DNA of 64,000 nucleotides, taken from Porites lobata. Its lineage: Eukaryota > Cnidaria > Anthozoa > Scleractinia > Poritidae. The translations under genes were made by a program, and so were the position numbers. Shown one piece after another: positions 32,715 through 44,861 of this stretch; positions within the stretch are counted from its first letter, which is position 1; each line of letters opens with the position of its first letter. The notes under the pieces were generated by a model that was not told where the DNA came from, ran no database searches, and saw only the letters and a program-made list of their open reading frames with translations. The stretch lies in the NCBI GenBank assembly GCA_942486035.1, contig CALNXK010000069.1, positions 1,177,501-1,241,500 on the forward strand, given 5' to 3'.

Positions 32715-35700
32715 ATGGCGGGAACACCGGTATGTCGAGATGCAAGAGAAACACTTCGAGAATGTGCCCAGAACATTCTAAACTGCATTTCTGGCTTGGA
32801 AACGGGTATGTAAAATTATCTTAACATGAAGTAAGATGTACTTTTGTCAAAAGGTTATAGCAAAGGTCGATCAATTGTTATCCGTAGGCTTTGTCGTTTG
32901 ACAACAAAAAACAACACACACTTTGTTACTCATTTTAATAGAAGTTTATACAATGAATTTAAAAGTTTATTTTGATAAGTTTATGGGGTTACCAGCTCCC
33001 TAAAATAACTAACGAGCTAAAAACATCAGGGAGCTGGTTTAAATAGTGTAAATGAAATATTTACAGCGGATCGATGTAAGACAGTTGTACATGCGTTTGA
33101 GTGTTTGTTGACCACTTCACTTGTACCCTAACTTCTACACTATCCCAAAGAATTCTGCTGTTCCTGAATGGGCTAGGGGGTTTCCTTGATTCCTAATCAA
33201 ACTCATATCAAGAATCTTTCCTTGTTTGTCTAGACTCGCAGCTGGCTACAGGTACAAACAGTGTCACAGCACACGCGACATAATCTGCAGGTGAATTTTT
33301 TAATACTTGATCACAAAAGCCTTGAACCAGCCAAATAAGTGCATTGACCCTTGCCACCCCTAAATTTCAGGTTACCTTGTTTCAACAAAATTGCCATTTT
33401 AATGTTATTTGTTTACACTAAGCATACTACTTTTCTTGCTATTTTAGGTCAACAGCAGCACATGCCCCTCAACACCAACACTTGTACTACAGGTAAGCTT
33501 AAATTGAAAAACCTATCATGAGCAAGCTTACCTATGGTATAGTACGTTTTCTTATGTGAAAACAAAACAAACCATATTAAAAAGTCTTATTGTCTTGGCA
33601 AAAAGCACATTACATTGAATGAAACAATTTATTCCTTTAATGCTATTTTAGGTCAACAGCAGCTAAGGACTGCAGTAAATGCACCTGCTGCAGGTAAACA
33701 TTATGAAATAATAAAATTACAAGAACTTGTTCACATTATTAATAAATAAGTAGCCACATTCAGGGGTTTCAATAACTTTAGTTATAAGCGGCCATTGAAG
33801 ATGTAATAGGAGGCTGTGACCACTAAAGTGGCTGCAAGGCCCTTCATTAATGAAATCCAAATAGACGGCGGTAGACCGCTGGTAGCCGGCTTTTATTGAA
33901 ACCCCTGCACATTAAGTTTTAATATGCTATTAATTACAAAAAAAATAACTGACCACTCCACCAATGGGCCAACAAAATGAAACACTGAAGTACATTGTAA
34001 ATATTTGTAAATTAGCCAAGTTAATCCCAGCTGGCAAGAGGTCAAATCAGGTGGCTATAAAAGCCTGTGATGAATGATTTTCTTGAGAACTCTGTTGGAT
34101 TACTATTTCAACTGTTTCTTCTGAACAGTAACAATAATCTTGCAAAAGTATGCAAAGTAAACTTAGTTATATATTTATTTACACCCCCTTTCACCCTGCC
34201 ACCAGACACTCACTCTTGCATTAATACACTGACAATAATATTATTGCTTACTTGGTTTTACTATCCCATTTTACCATAGAAAATGCCAGAGCCGAGCTAG
34301 GGCGGCTATTTAATTTCACTCCTGCAGGAATTCAACGAAAAAGGAAATTACCTACAGGAATTAAGCTACCCAATACGTGGACTCATACATTTGTATGCTT
34401 AGGACGAATGAGTGATAATGAAGTCCCAAGTACTGCCTACAAATCCCAGTTGTCAGGTGCATCACTTGGAGAGAAGAAGATAACATTTGAGAAGAAATCC
34501 TCGTGTGGCTACTTTCATGAAAAGCTGTTAGAAAGCTACCCAAAACTAAAGGAAGGAGGGGGTTACGAGCTGATGCGTACAAAGTTCAGATCAACCAGCA
34601 AATTGGAAATTTTGCAACCTAAAGGGAATGGTGGGCATAATGTGTTAGACCTTAAAGAAATGGTGTCATCAGCTAAAATCTATGTTCGACCCCTTCAAAA
34701 AGATTTAAGTCTTGAGCAAACAGGACAGCCATCATTGGTGAGTTCTCTACTCATTATGACCAGTTTTCTTCTTTACCACAATATTCTGACCAATGTACTT
34801 CTTTTGATACATTGACATTAAGCTTGGCAGTGAGGGTTAGAGTGTGTTTATGTCTTCTACTTTTACTAAATGCCTTTCTATCAAGATGGATGTTACTGTT
34901 AATTTGTTTACTTTTTTATGTTATTGTTTATTACTGTTTTGAAAGTTCTTGAGCACATCTTGTCATAGTGGAAGAGCTTACATGTATGTGTCACTCTGCC
35001 ATTTAGCTACCTCCTCAGGCTTGCTCTGGGCTTGTCCCCAGTTTTCCCTGAAAAGCACTTTTTTTTCAATTTTTCACCAGAGCGAGTGTGAGTGACTTGT
35101 GACAAGGCATTTGGAACTACTGTTGAATTGTTGTTTATTAGTAAACAGAACAGGCTAAGATACACTATGGTCATCTGTGTTTGTATTAGTCTTTTGACAC
35201 TGGCCCATTGGAGATGTGTGTGAAGTGTGGGATCAAGATTCAGCTTTCAAGAATGAGGCAGCACATGCAAGATTGTGGTGGTGGATCAAGTGCAAGTGCA
35301 AGTACAAGTAGTGAAAATGACCCTGACATGTTGGATTTTAGTGGATCAAGTAAAGTAACCACTGTTGTGAATGATGACTCAAGTGATGAGGATAAAGACC
35401 CTGTGCCCATCAAGACAGGTACATAAAAAGAACAGTGAAATGCTACATAAAAGACAAGACCTGTGACACTAAAACCTACAACACTGGCTACATTATAAAA
35501 AGCAAACTGAGAAAATAAAGTGTGGAGTGCAGTGTGGCTAGTTTTGCACAACTCTTCTTACTAGGGAATTGTGTGCATTGGTGTTTGATGGTGAGCGGAA
35601 ATTTCTGACAAGACATGACCTGTAAATCTCTTCTAATAAAGTGTAAATTATACACAGCTAGGTCTGTCGCTCCCCTGGAACAGAAAACCATCAGTGTGAT

Positions 35701-36044
35701 GACTATGGTGCAGTGGGCTAATAATTATTTGTAGAAATTGTCTCTTTTTCTTTTCAATGTTTTCTTATGCATAAAATTTGTTTTCTCTCACTGCACAAAT
35801 ATAAAAATGTTTTACATGTTGATCCTGGGGATGAAAACGAAAAGGTGCAATGCAAATGTTGCTTGGTTGTAATCAAGCTTTAAATATCTTACATTTTAAG
35901 GATGGCAGGAAAAGAGTGCAATCAGTCCCACTGCCCTTGCAGATTTACAAGGAATTTTTCCTGTTAAATCAAGCTCTGAACTGCAGTCAGCTCTGGACAT
36001 TGGTGGTCGTCTTGAAGAAGCAATAGATCTACTTTTGGAATCGG
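32715..36044 (+). CDS. multi-exon gene, resembles the N-terminal part of HECT-like (G2E3-type) proteins
   Basis: Six main exons and one microexon join in consistent phase with GT/AG borders and no stop: 32715-32805 (starts MAGTPVCRDARETL), optional microexon 33234-33251, 33448-33492, 33652-33693 (both begin GQQQ), 34280-34737, 35190-35418 and 35901-36044. The largest exon holds NTWTHTFVCLG, ASLGEKKITF, GGGYELMR and AKIYVRPLQKDLSL. The next has a zinc-finger-like CVKCGIKIQLSRMRQHMQDC followed by an acidic Ser-rich stretch. The last resembles a CUE/UBA-like helix set (LQGIFPVKSSSELQSALDIG). This order recalls fish and cnidarian G2E3-like proteins that end in a HECT domain, but no HECT is visible before the element-rich region, so the gene is truncated, continues with exons I cannot find, or ends differently. 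It is the best host-gene candidate in the window. Low-confidence further exons may lie at 36149-36361. Confidence 0.6.
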
Positions 36045-36360
36045 GTCAGTATTAGGAACCCACAACACCTTATTTTGTTGTGAATGTTTATTAAAAATGT
36101 TTTTCCTTGAAGAGGATGAAATTTTAGTTGAATTTCTTATAAGCAGCAGGAGCCTCTGCGATTGAGAGGGAGTTGTTAATAAGAAGTATGAAACTGGAAT
36201 TTCCGAAGGAATTTCCTCCTCCCCCTCTTTCATTTTTTGGCTCTCGTTTCATTTCTCGCGCAGCTAAAGGCAAGAATCTCGTTTCTAGGTCTATCTTTGC
36301 TCCGAAACAGCACGGAAACGCTTGCTACACCAGCTACTTATCGACTCTTTTGTATCTTTA

Positions 36361-36486
36361 AGGTTACTGAAAAAATTGCAAGTCAGACAACAATGGGATT
36401 TGTGATAGATGATCCTACTAGGCCGCAGGATGTAGGGGAAGCGGCAAAGAAGTTTTTTAACGAAGGTAGTAACATTAACTGCTGTG
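36361..36486 (+). other. possible exon downstream of the HECT-like gene
   Basis: TTTGTATCTTTAAG could be an acceptor. An open frame follows (ASQTTMGFVIDDPTRPQDVG, then AAKKFFNEG) with GAAG|GTAGTA as a possible donor at about 36467. Its entry phase does not match the exit phase of the exon ending at 36044, so a further linking exon would be needed. Confidence 0.3.
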
Positions 36487-36756
36487 GCGACTAGACCCCT
36501 AAATACTGCCCTCTGTTTTCCATCAATAACCACGTTTTGGACTGGCTGTCCAAGCCAGAAAGAGAAAGGTACCACTTAATAGAGGTAACATTTAGCTTTA
36601 GCTATCAATACTGGAAATAAGGTTGTCTGAACACAGGTTTGGGAGTCGGAAGCCAGGTGTTTAGAATTCTTGCAAATGTTTGTAGTTCTAAAAAAAGTGA
36701 TTCAACTAGCTTGGAGTAGGCAGTAATGAGGCTTGTATGCGGGGCGCGTATTTTAA

Positions 36757-36916
36757 GGTGATGTTACACAGTATGATTCGCAACGACCATTTTAACCGTA
36801 ATGCAGCGTGGCAACATTGCTGCGACATTGTTGCGAATGGTTGCAACATTGCTCCAAAATTGCAACGCTGTGTTGCACTAAAATGGTTCTTGCGAATCGT
36901 CCCATGTAACATCACC
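36757..36916. mobile_element. 160-bp palindromic MITE with TTTAA duplication
   Basis: GGTGATGTTAC at the left end and GTAACATCACC at the right, with GATTCGCAA and TTGCGAATC inside, give near-complete inverted symmetry. TTTAA flanks both sides (36752-36756 and 36917-36921), compatible with a TTAA-targeting family such as Kolobok or piggyBac. It has no coding content. Confidence 0.8.
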
Positions 36917-37059
36917 TTTAAAGGGATAGCCTGCTTTCAGGCTACGACTGATTCAGCTAGGTGTCAGATCAAGCAATTGATTGGTATATACAGTAATGCA
37001 CAAAGATTCTCAATGTTTCAATTTCTGAAAGAATAAGGAACAATTACATTGCCAGTAGT

Positions 37060-37290
37060 ATAGCAACCGCTTGGGCGTGAATAAATGAATATATAATGAA
37101 GGCAGTTATCTGGGCGCTGTAGAGGCAACCGCTTCGGCGTGAATAAATGAATATATAATGAGGTCGGTTGCAACCGTTTGGGCATGGATAAATGAATATA
37201 GAATGAGGTAGGTTATTGCGGGGGTGGGCGGTGTAGTGCGTAAATTGTGAATAAATTCATATATAATGAGGTTATGGCGGTGTGTTGATG
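37060..37290 (+). repeat. imperfect tandem repeat, about 55-60 bp period
   Basis: Four copies of a unit with the core GGCGTGAATAAATGAATATA, then TAATGAGG. The third and fourth copies are diverged (GGCATGGATAAATGAATATAG; TTGTGAATAAATTCATATAT). Confidence 0.75.
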
Positions 37291-37443
37291 TCACTAAATC
37301 GATATTGGCCATGTGTTCTTTATATTATTTTATTATTGGCTCTTTATCTAATCGATAAAAAAATCCCTGAACAGCCGTCATTCTGTGATCCATGTTTAAT
37401 GTAAATAAAGTTACAAATTAATCGAATCTTAGCTTGTCTGATT

Positions 37444-37513
37444 GTGTTTTACAATGTTAAAAACAGGTTTTTGCGAGAGTGTTTTACAATGTTAAAAACA
37501 GTTTTTTGCGAGA
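37444..37513 (+). repeat. two-copy 35-bp tandem repeat
   Basis: GTGTTTTACAATGTTAAAAA plus CAGGTTTTTGCGAGA, repeated once with a single difference. The surrounding 37291-38130 holds no gene I can recognise. Confidence 0.75.
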
Positions 37514-38130
37514 GGTAATAAGTCTTTACATGTGTCTTTGAGTACAATCCTTGCGCCTCCAGTTCTTGTCTCTTTATAATCAGTTCGTCGTACACATTCA
37601 TTCATGTTTCTTTCCAGTTTGCATGTGGTAACGGTCTGTTTTTCCAGTTTTCCGGCTCCTTAAAAGGGTATTGTATCCTCTTTCACAAATCTTCGGAAAA
37701 GAGACTCAAAAATACGAAGATATGACCGGGCGTTCTGTCGAGTATATGCCATTCGTGCTCCACTGTTGTTACACCATCATCGTCACCATCTATGTTGGTC
37801 GATGTTAAATCGCACAACCAGTCCGACAAGTTTTTCATCAACGGGAAGTCTTTATTGTAGTTTTCGTGGAAATATTTTTCCTCTTCACATTTCCATCGAA
37901 TTTCATAAATGAAAATATTTCGTCATATTTCGTCGTCATGATTTGTGCAGTCATCTTTACCATGTCGTGTAAATGGGCGTGTGCTGTAAATCGGCGTGGG
38001 AAAACTTTTAGTTTTTTTGTGTTACGCGATATGTCTTTGTTATGCTGATGGTGTTTGCTTTATAATTTCGTGTGTTGCTTACAGGATATCTCATTACAGA
38101 AGGGTAGGTAATTTTGCCAGTTGTGTAATC

Positions 38131-39876
38131 ATGGGAGACAATGGTCAAGCCAATGTGCATTGTCGATTTGTTGATGAGAATGATTTATCGCATCTAAACA
38201 TTCGAAGGTTAATTTTGAAGTTGTATAGAAAATTTTCTGGTTTAGATAAAAATTTGGAAGAGAAGGTATTGAACTATTATGGCCATCATGTGTGGATAGA
38301 ATTTAGAGATTTGTGCGAGTTAAATCATTGGATTGTACATCCCGATGTATTGCAATGTTATGTTAATTCAGATTTGTTTGTCATGAGAAAGATGATGGAC
38401 TTAAATATAGCCGAATACAAACAGTTTATGAAATGTGGACTGTCATATCGCATCAGCATGGATACGATAAAAGAAGCCAAAGAGACGATGCCTTTGATGT
38501 GTGCATTCCACGATTTTGTGCAGACATACGAGTCATTTGTTGCTGTGGCCGAGGTGAAAAGATATGTCAGGGAACATGACAGGTTGTTTGCGAATTCCAA
38601 GGTAACTTACGTACATAAAAATTTTTTCAAAATGTCTTGTGTTGTGAATGTTTGGAGAGGGTTTTGTAAGGGAACATCAAAGGTTGTTTGCACGAATTCC
38701 AAGCTAACTAATGTGCACATATTTTTTAAATGTCTTGTGCTGCGAATGTTTTGAAAAAGTTTTTTTTCTTTGTTGCTGTGTAAAGATGGCACGTAGGTTC
38801 GAGGATGATGTGTTGGTGACCGTTTTCGAAGTCGATACGGATGAATGGTTGAAAGAGGTGCAGGTTGGGTAAGGTCAAAATTCGAATTGTCCTTGTGATT
38901 TTTGTAGCCCGGGGAATGACGATGAACTTGGAAGTGTCCGGAGATTGGTTTTTAATAGGTTCTTTAATAGGAGATACAGTAAAGTAGGTGTATGTGGCAA
39001 ATGTTTTAAGAGATGCTATAGTGTTACGTTGCAACCTCATGTGTTTGATGAAAATGTTTTTTCAAAAAATTGTAGGATGGGTTTGGCTGTTAAGAGAAGG
39101 AATTGTGGTAATTTGTTGAATGTTTTACAAAATAGGGGGGTTGATGCTGGATTTGGTTTGTTCGGTGGAAGGAAGTTTGCATGTTGTAAAATTAAAAAAG
39201 TGCAATGTCAATCGGTGTGCAGAGAAGTTTGTCCGGACAATCCTTGTCTCGATGAAAACACTCTTGGGGCAAAGCATCCGTATGTGATGCTTCCCTCGTG
39301 CATATATCCTTGTGGAGGGGAGACAGAGCATCTGCAAAAAGTACAAAAGAAGTACATGGAATAATTTGGTGTTCCGGAGGGTTTTAATCCTTCGGAAGAT
39401 TTTGAGTATGCGCATGGTGAAGCATGGTGTCAGGCCGTAGATGCATACATGTTGTGGAAATCTGTTGCGGAGCAGTGTGGGTGTTTGACTTCCCATAATT
39501 GTTTTGACGAGCATGGTCATTGGTTTGGTGAGTTTGTTAATTATGTATAAATTAAAAAAGCTTTTTCCACCTTTCATGTGTTTGATATTTTTATTGTAAT
39601 ATTAATGTATTACTTATTGAGTTTTTGTGTTGTGTGCAGGCATGTACTTTTTGTTTTGCATTTTGTATACACTGGCGAGTTTATTTCTATTCGAAGTTAT
39701 TGAAATTTGGTAGTTGTTTATTTAACTTTTAGCTCACCGTTTTCTAGTAGTTTTAATTAAAAATTAGAAATGTTTATTATTTTTTAGAAAAAAAAGCTTC
39801 CTTTGATGCCTGATGTTACTGATGATGTGAAATATTCAGAGATCAGAGATATTCCGTGGGAAAAAGAAGATTGTTA
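38131..39876 (+). CDS. unrecognised Cys-rich protein gene, multi-exon
   Basis: I do not recognise this protein. Exon 1 (38131-38601) begins MGDNGQANVHCRFVDENDLS and stays open for 157 codons to an AAG|GTAACT donor. A second block (38786-38868, MARRFEDDVLVTVFEVDTDE) joins in phase across a very short 39-base intron to 38908-39527. That block is rich in Cys (VGVCGKCFKRCYSV; KFACCKIKKVQCQSVCREVC; LPSCIYPCGGE), carries one in-frame TAA at 39362-39364, then AHGEAWCQAVDAYMLWKSV and FDEHGHWFG before a GTGAGT. A final frame at 39788-39876 (LMPDVTDDVKYSEIRDIPWE) may be the last exon, but its phase does not fit. Sequence between 38602 and 38760 contains a diverged tandem copy of the exon-1 end. Zinc binding is plausible from the Cys pairs. 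It could be a gene with one disabling stop or a decayed element gene. Confidence 0.45.
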
Positions 39877-40560
39877 GTGAAGCATGAAGATAGCAAGAGA
39901 GATGATTTTTGTAATGATTTCAATTTTGGTTTTTTACAATAAAAAGATAATTGAAAGTTGAAAGAGTTTTTTGTTTTTATTGGAAGACAGAAAAAATGGG
40001 GTTTTGGCGATATTGTGTGGTAGAGTTTTTTAAACTTACATTTTAGGAAGTGGTACTACATTTCTATTTTTTCACTCTGCTTCCTCGTCATTGTTAATAG
40101 CAAGTTTACACTCGAAATATAAGCTGAAAGGAATCAAGAGAAACAACTGGTTAGGTTTTAAGTCTCTGTTTACTGTTATTGAAATCAAGTTTACAGAACC
40201 TCTGACCACTCTACCACACAAACCCACCCCCGTCTAAGAGGATGAAATTAAATCTATTATAATGAAAAGGCGGAAATGAATACATGTTTGCTTTACATGG
40301 GAGTCGTGTTTGAATACATGTTTGCTTTGTTAAAATTCATGGAAGTCCTGTTGAATGGATTCTGAAATGACTGTTGTTGCGTGATAGATCATCCAATTCT
40401 TCCCATTTTCATTTCTTTTTCTTTTTCTTGTAAATGAGTTGTTCAAGTCGACAAAATGATGATAAATCTGTGTGATGGATTTAATTTTTTCAACCAAGTC
40501 TTTTAAGATTTTCTCTTTTGGGTATCTGAGGGTCTTCGTGTATCTTGGAGGAAGGTTCAC
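39877..40560. other. AT-rich stretch without a recognised gene
   Basis: No supported coding or RNA feature. It includes a short direct duplicate of GAATACATGTTTGCTTT (about 40279 and 40312). Confidence 0.4.
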
Positions 40561-40599
40561 GCTTCTTAACGTGCGGATAAATGAAGATTTTGTTCATCA

Positions 40600-42170
40600 T
40601 TCGTTCCCAACGATCCTTGCATGCCCTGTAGTTTCAAGTTCTATAGGAGTCCAGATTAGACGCATTGATTTCAGTGATCCACAAGGCGGTAAGGGAGCCG
40701 CAGATTGCCTTCCAGCCACATGTAAGGCTCACGTACGCATTTTCATCAATGAAGGCCATGATGTCACAAATGCCAATTAAAAGACACTTGTCTCACACGG
40801 AGGAATTGATGGCGTCCGCGTTAAGTGTGTCTGGATGCAATCACAACAGCATCACCAATCAGCAAACCAGCGAAGATCCAAAATGTCAGTAAACTCCACA
40901 ACTTTGAGTTTACCGAAGGTGGTATCAAAACATGGAGGGCATATGACATTGGCAGAGGAAAACAAATCAAGGCCGATACCTTGATAACAGGTAACGCACA
41001 GTCATGAAGTTTTTGTTTTTGTTGTTTGTATTTGGGACTGTCGACTATTTTAAAATTTTCTTTAAAAAAAACTTAAGGATAGCTAAGAAACCCCCACGTA
41101 ACCGGGAAGATCAACTCAGAGGTAATAAGAGCAATGGAAAAAATACTACCAATTTAGCAAAACATACAAAGCTCCTAAAACTGAAACACAATAAAATATA
41201 TCTATCTCTACACTAAACTTATTCGTTTACCCAGTGTCGTTTTGACGTTTATAAATTTCCCTATTTACAGAATCCGAAAACAGGTGGCTAGAATCTACAT
41301 TTTCTCCAGGGAACTTCAAGTCTCTCAGCCATAAAGAGAAAAGCATGTTCACGACGACGAGCCTCCCAAAACAAAAAAGAGTTCCAGTGACATACAGGAA
41401 AGTCAGACCAACCATGGTTTATACAGTTGCCCCGAGAGTGGATGTACAAGGGTGTTCTAAAGACATTCGGCAATAACGAAACATCTATCCTCTGAGAAAT
41501 GCATATGGTCCTTGGAAAAACACACTCTTATGGATCTCGCTAAGCTTGGCAATCAGTAGGTTTTGGAAGAGGATGTCGGTGTCGTGCCAAACTTAAGAAC
41601 CAGCAGCATTGCAAGCAAACAATCCAGAAAACGTTTAACAGAGGGATGGGTGTTGCGACCAGCTAAGAAGGCATACCATTTTAGTGAAAAGTAGAAGGCC
41701 TACCTCACTGCTAAATTCAACATTGGTCAGTCCACTGGAAGGAAAGTCAACACAAGTCTTGTAGCACGTGATATGAGACGTGCCCATGGTTTGAATGGCG
41801 AGCGGCTTTTTAAATCAACCGAATTTCTGACCTCTCAGCAGATATCTTCATATTTCTCTTGCCTTTCTTGCCAACAGACCCTCACCCATGAAGCCGACCT
41901 TACCGCCATTGAAGATGAAATAAACTTTTCTACGGCCAGAGACCAAGTGATGGCTACTGTCACACTCCAACATCCCATTGTTTTTTGACCAGTACAATAT
42001 CTGTGCCATGGGAGAAGAAGACACATTAAAGAACTTGAAGGTTTCGTTGCTTCAGGTGATTTTTCAAGGCCTCAATCTTGACATCCCCATTAACCAATTC
42101 GCCGTAAAGCTCCATACCTGAAGTTGCTTAAAGAAGCCATCAGTAATTGTGGATGCCAAAGCCGAGGCTG
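40600..42170 (+). pseudogene. wrecked copy of the C2H2/RNase-H-fold transposase-like family
   Basis: Pieces in shifting frames parallel the better-preserved gene at 49277-53923. RIDFSDPQGGKGAADCLPAT and INEGHDVTNAN (near 40662-40770) match its YDFSEPQQGKDVCDRV and AEGHDIMNVGA. KLHNFEFTEGGIKTWRAYDI (near 40897) matches its ELHNFRYEESGIRVWKAYAV. TVTLQHPIVF (near 41958) matches its C-terminal IGLEHPIVYD. Many stops and frameshifts occur, and the remnant covers only the C-terminal half. The ISL2EU-like element begins about 30 bases after the last trace, so it appears to have inserted into this wreck or its edge. Confidence 0.65.
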
Positions 42171-42654
42171 AAACAGAGTACTGGATAGGTGACACTAGTC
42201 CGGGGGTACTCCTGAAAATTCTTGATGGGGGTGTGCTACCCGTTTCTCCTAATCCTGACCCTACTTCAGACCAAAAAATGTCATTTTCCACACCCGTTTT
42301 CAGACCTGGCCTTTAGGTAAAAATTATGTCATTGTTACTTAGATTAAAGCGAAAACAAAACAAATTAAGTCCATCTCGAATTCACATAATTCTCTTTCTT
42401 TCTTTCTAATTTGGAATTGAAATGATAAAACTTTCATACACTCCCATAGTTCCTTCGAAGACCATACACGACTTTCATACTGGCCGACGGCGCGCGAGAT
42501 TGGTAATTAGTTACACATGAGAGCGAGGTCAGAAAGGCCACGTTCGCTTTGACCTTCGCTTATTCGTTTGATTTCAGATAAACAAAGCAGGGTGATATTA
42601 GGTCAATTGGTCTGTTTTGTGTAGAATTGGCTAAGTTATTTCGAAGAATTGGAA

Positions 42655-44202
42655 ATGCCAACTCATTGTGTTCCAGAATGCACGAAGAAGGGATATCGAG
42701 AAGAAGATGGGACAAAGGTATCATTCTTTAAATTTCCGATCGAGAACCCGATGAAGAAGAAGTGGCTACACACAATAAGGAGAGAGGAAGGAAAATACTT
42801 CAAGGTGACTAAAAGCACAAGGGTTCGACAACGACATTTCAGGGAAGGCGATATAAAAAAAACCCTTTCTGGGAAAAATGAACTAAAAGACGGAGTTGTT
42901 CCCAGGCTCTGTTTTTCCGTGGATTCGAACATCGCCACGTAAAAGAAAGGAGCCGATGGAAAGACACTTTGAAGAGACCGCTTCGAAAAGTGCATCAAGG
43001 AAATTGTCTTCTTCAGTTGTTGTCATGGAAGAATTATCAAATGAAATGGTACCAGATGTATCAGATTTAAGCTCACAATTTGAAAACGTAGAAACACAAA
43101 CTGATTTGACTGAGCACGAAGCCTACTTGACGGAAATCATTGACAACAATAACAAAAGGATTTATGAGCTAGAACAAGAAATTGATGAACTTAAGCGTCA
43201 GCTGCAAGATACCCAGTGGCGGAATAATGCCCTTAATAAGAGACTGTTTTCCTTTGAAAACTTAAAGTCAAAAGATTCCAATGCTGCTTTTTATTCCGGC
43301 TTCCAAACCTGGGATGCTTTTATGGCTGTTTTTGAGTACCTTGATCCTGGCGAGCGAGGTGAGAACATTTCCTTCTGGCGATCTTCCACTGACATCACAT
43401 CTGATTATAGCGAGGACCAAACGGATGAATTACTAACGAAAAAGGGGAGAGCTCGATCTTTAAAGCCCCTTGACGAATTTTTTATGGTGATGTGTAGGCT
43501 GAGGCAAGGATTTCCTGAAGATCATTTAGCTAACTTATTCAATGTATCAACTCCCACAGTGAGTAGAATATTTATCACATAGGTCAATTTTATGTACTTT
43601 AAGTTTGGACAAATAAACATTTGGCCCAGCAGAGAAATAATCAATACAACAATGCCTGAAAGTTTTAAAAGTAAGTACAAGTCGACAAGAGTCATAATTG
43701 ACTGTACTGAGATCAGATGCCAAATGCCAAGTAGTTTACAACTGAATGGAGAACTTTTCAGTTCCTATAAGAATCACACAACATTGACGGGCTTGGTTGG
43801 TATATCTCCTGGAGGAGCAATCACATTTATTAGCCAACTTTACACCGGTTCAATCTCGGATCGAGAAATTGTACGAAGGAGTGGTTTTTTAGAGCTTCCG
43901 TTTGACGATTAAGACTCAATTATGGCAGACAAAGGATTCACAATTCAGGATTTGTTGCCTTTGGGAGTTACTTTAAATCTGCCACCTTTTCTTGAAGTGT
44001 CTGCACAGATGGCTGCACAGGATGTGGTTAAGCCACCCAGGAAATCGCCAGTTTAAGAATTCATGTTGAGCGTGCCATAAACAAGATAAAACACTTTCAC
44101 ATCTGGGATAGAGTTGTTCCATTACATCAGATGGGAATTGTAAACCAGATGTGGGCAGTATGTGCATTCTGCAAAGCACAGCCCAACATCATATCCATAT
44201 GA
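42655..44202 (+). pseudogene. THAP-domain DDE_Tnp_4 transposase, inactivated
   Basis: It starts MPTHCVPECTKKG at 42655 (an upstream TTG is unlikely). The THAP module shows CVPEC, SFFKFP, KKWLHTIRRE and a VRQRHF box where the family has a Cys before the xxHF, so one zinc ligand is lost. A frame change near 42900 leads to a coiled-coil linker (YELEQEIDELKRQLQDTQ), then the catalytic core: HLANLFNVSTPTVSRIF, TAG stop at 43580-43582 (Trp expected), RVIIDCTEIRCQMPSS (first Asp), YTGSISDREIVRRSG, TAA stop at 43910-43912, IMADKGFTIQDLLP (second Asp), and after another frame change RIHVERAINKIKHFHIWDR (catalytic Glu). It ends at about 44202. Two stops and at least two frameshifts make it non-functional. 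Confidence 0.8.
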
Positions 44203-44861
44203 CTTTCCTATGTATTTGAACAATTAACAGTTCTAATTGAAAATCTATTGTTACAAACACAACAGCTCCCTTAAAATTCAATGTCGTTTTGAAAATCTCA
44301 GTTACGGTGTAGATATTTGAAATCCAAGACTAGGATAACTGCTGCATTAATGTTTACGAGTGCTTGTTGTGTGGTGATAAGGTGAGGGTGGGGTTTTTTA
44401 AAGCGTAACACAACAGTTATACATATGTATGATGAGTTTTAAATTTACCCTTGTTTTAAATTTTATCTTCCTACTGTTCTTGGTATGAGTGAGTTTCAAA
44501 CAAATGGAAAATAATATTTAAATTGAGGATAAAATCAAACAACAACATACACAATCCTCTTTCAGTCTCTCTATGTGTTGAGTGCGTACAAAGACAAAAA
44601 AGACAATACTTTTTTAGCTGATCTGACTATTTATTACAAGGTTACAATAAAAATATTGTATTTGAGGTCTGACTGTGGTATCTATCACTACCCCTTGAAT
44701 TCTCAAACAGTTGTCACTATTTACTTTCTTCATGAAAAATATGCAAATGTAAGAAATGTATCTCTTCAGCTGGATTTAAAAACTTGGTATAATTTCTTTT
44801 ATAGGAAACATACATAGTCATTGGGACAAATATTTTTGCAGTGTTAATGAGAATTGAAGGG
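44203..44861. other. spacer between convergent ISL2EU genes
   Basis: No gene. This is the likely 3' untranslated region of both convergent genes. A small frame at 44575-44817 has no recognisable motif. Confidence 0.45.
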
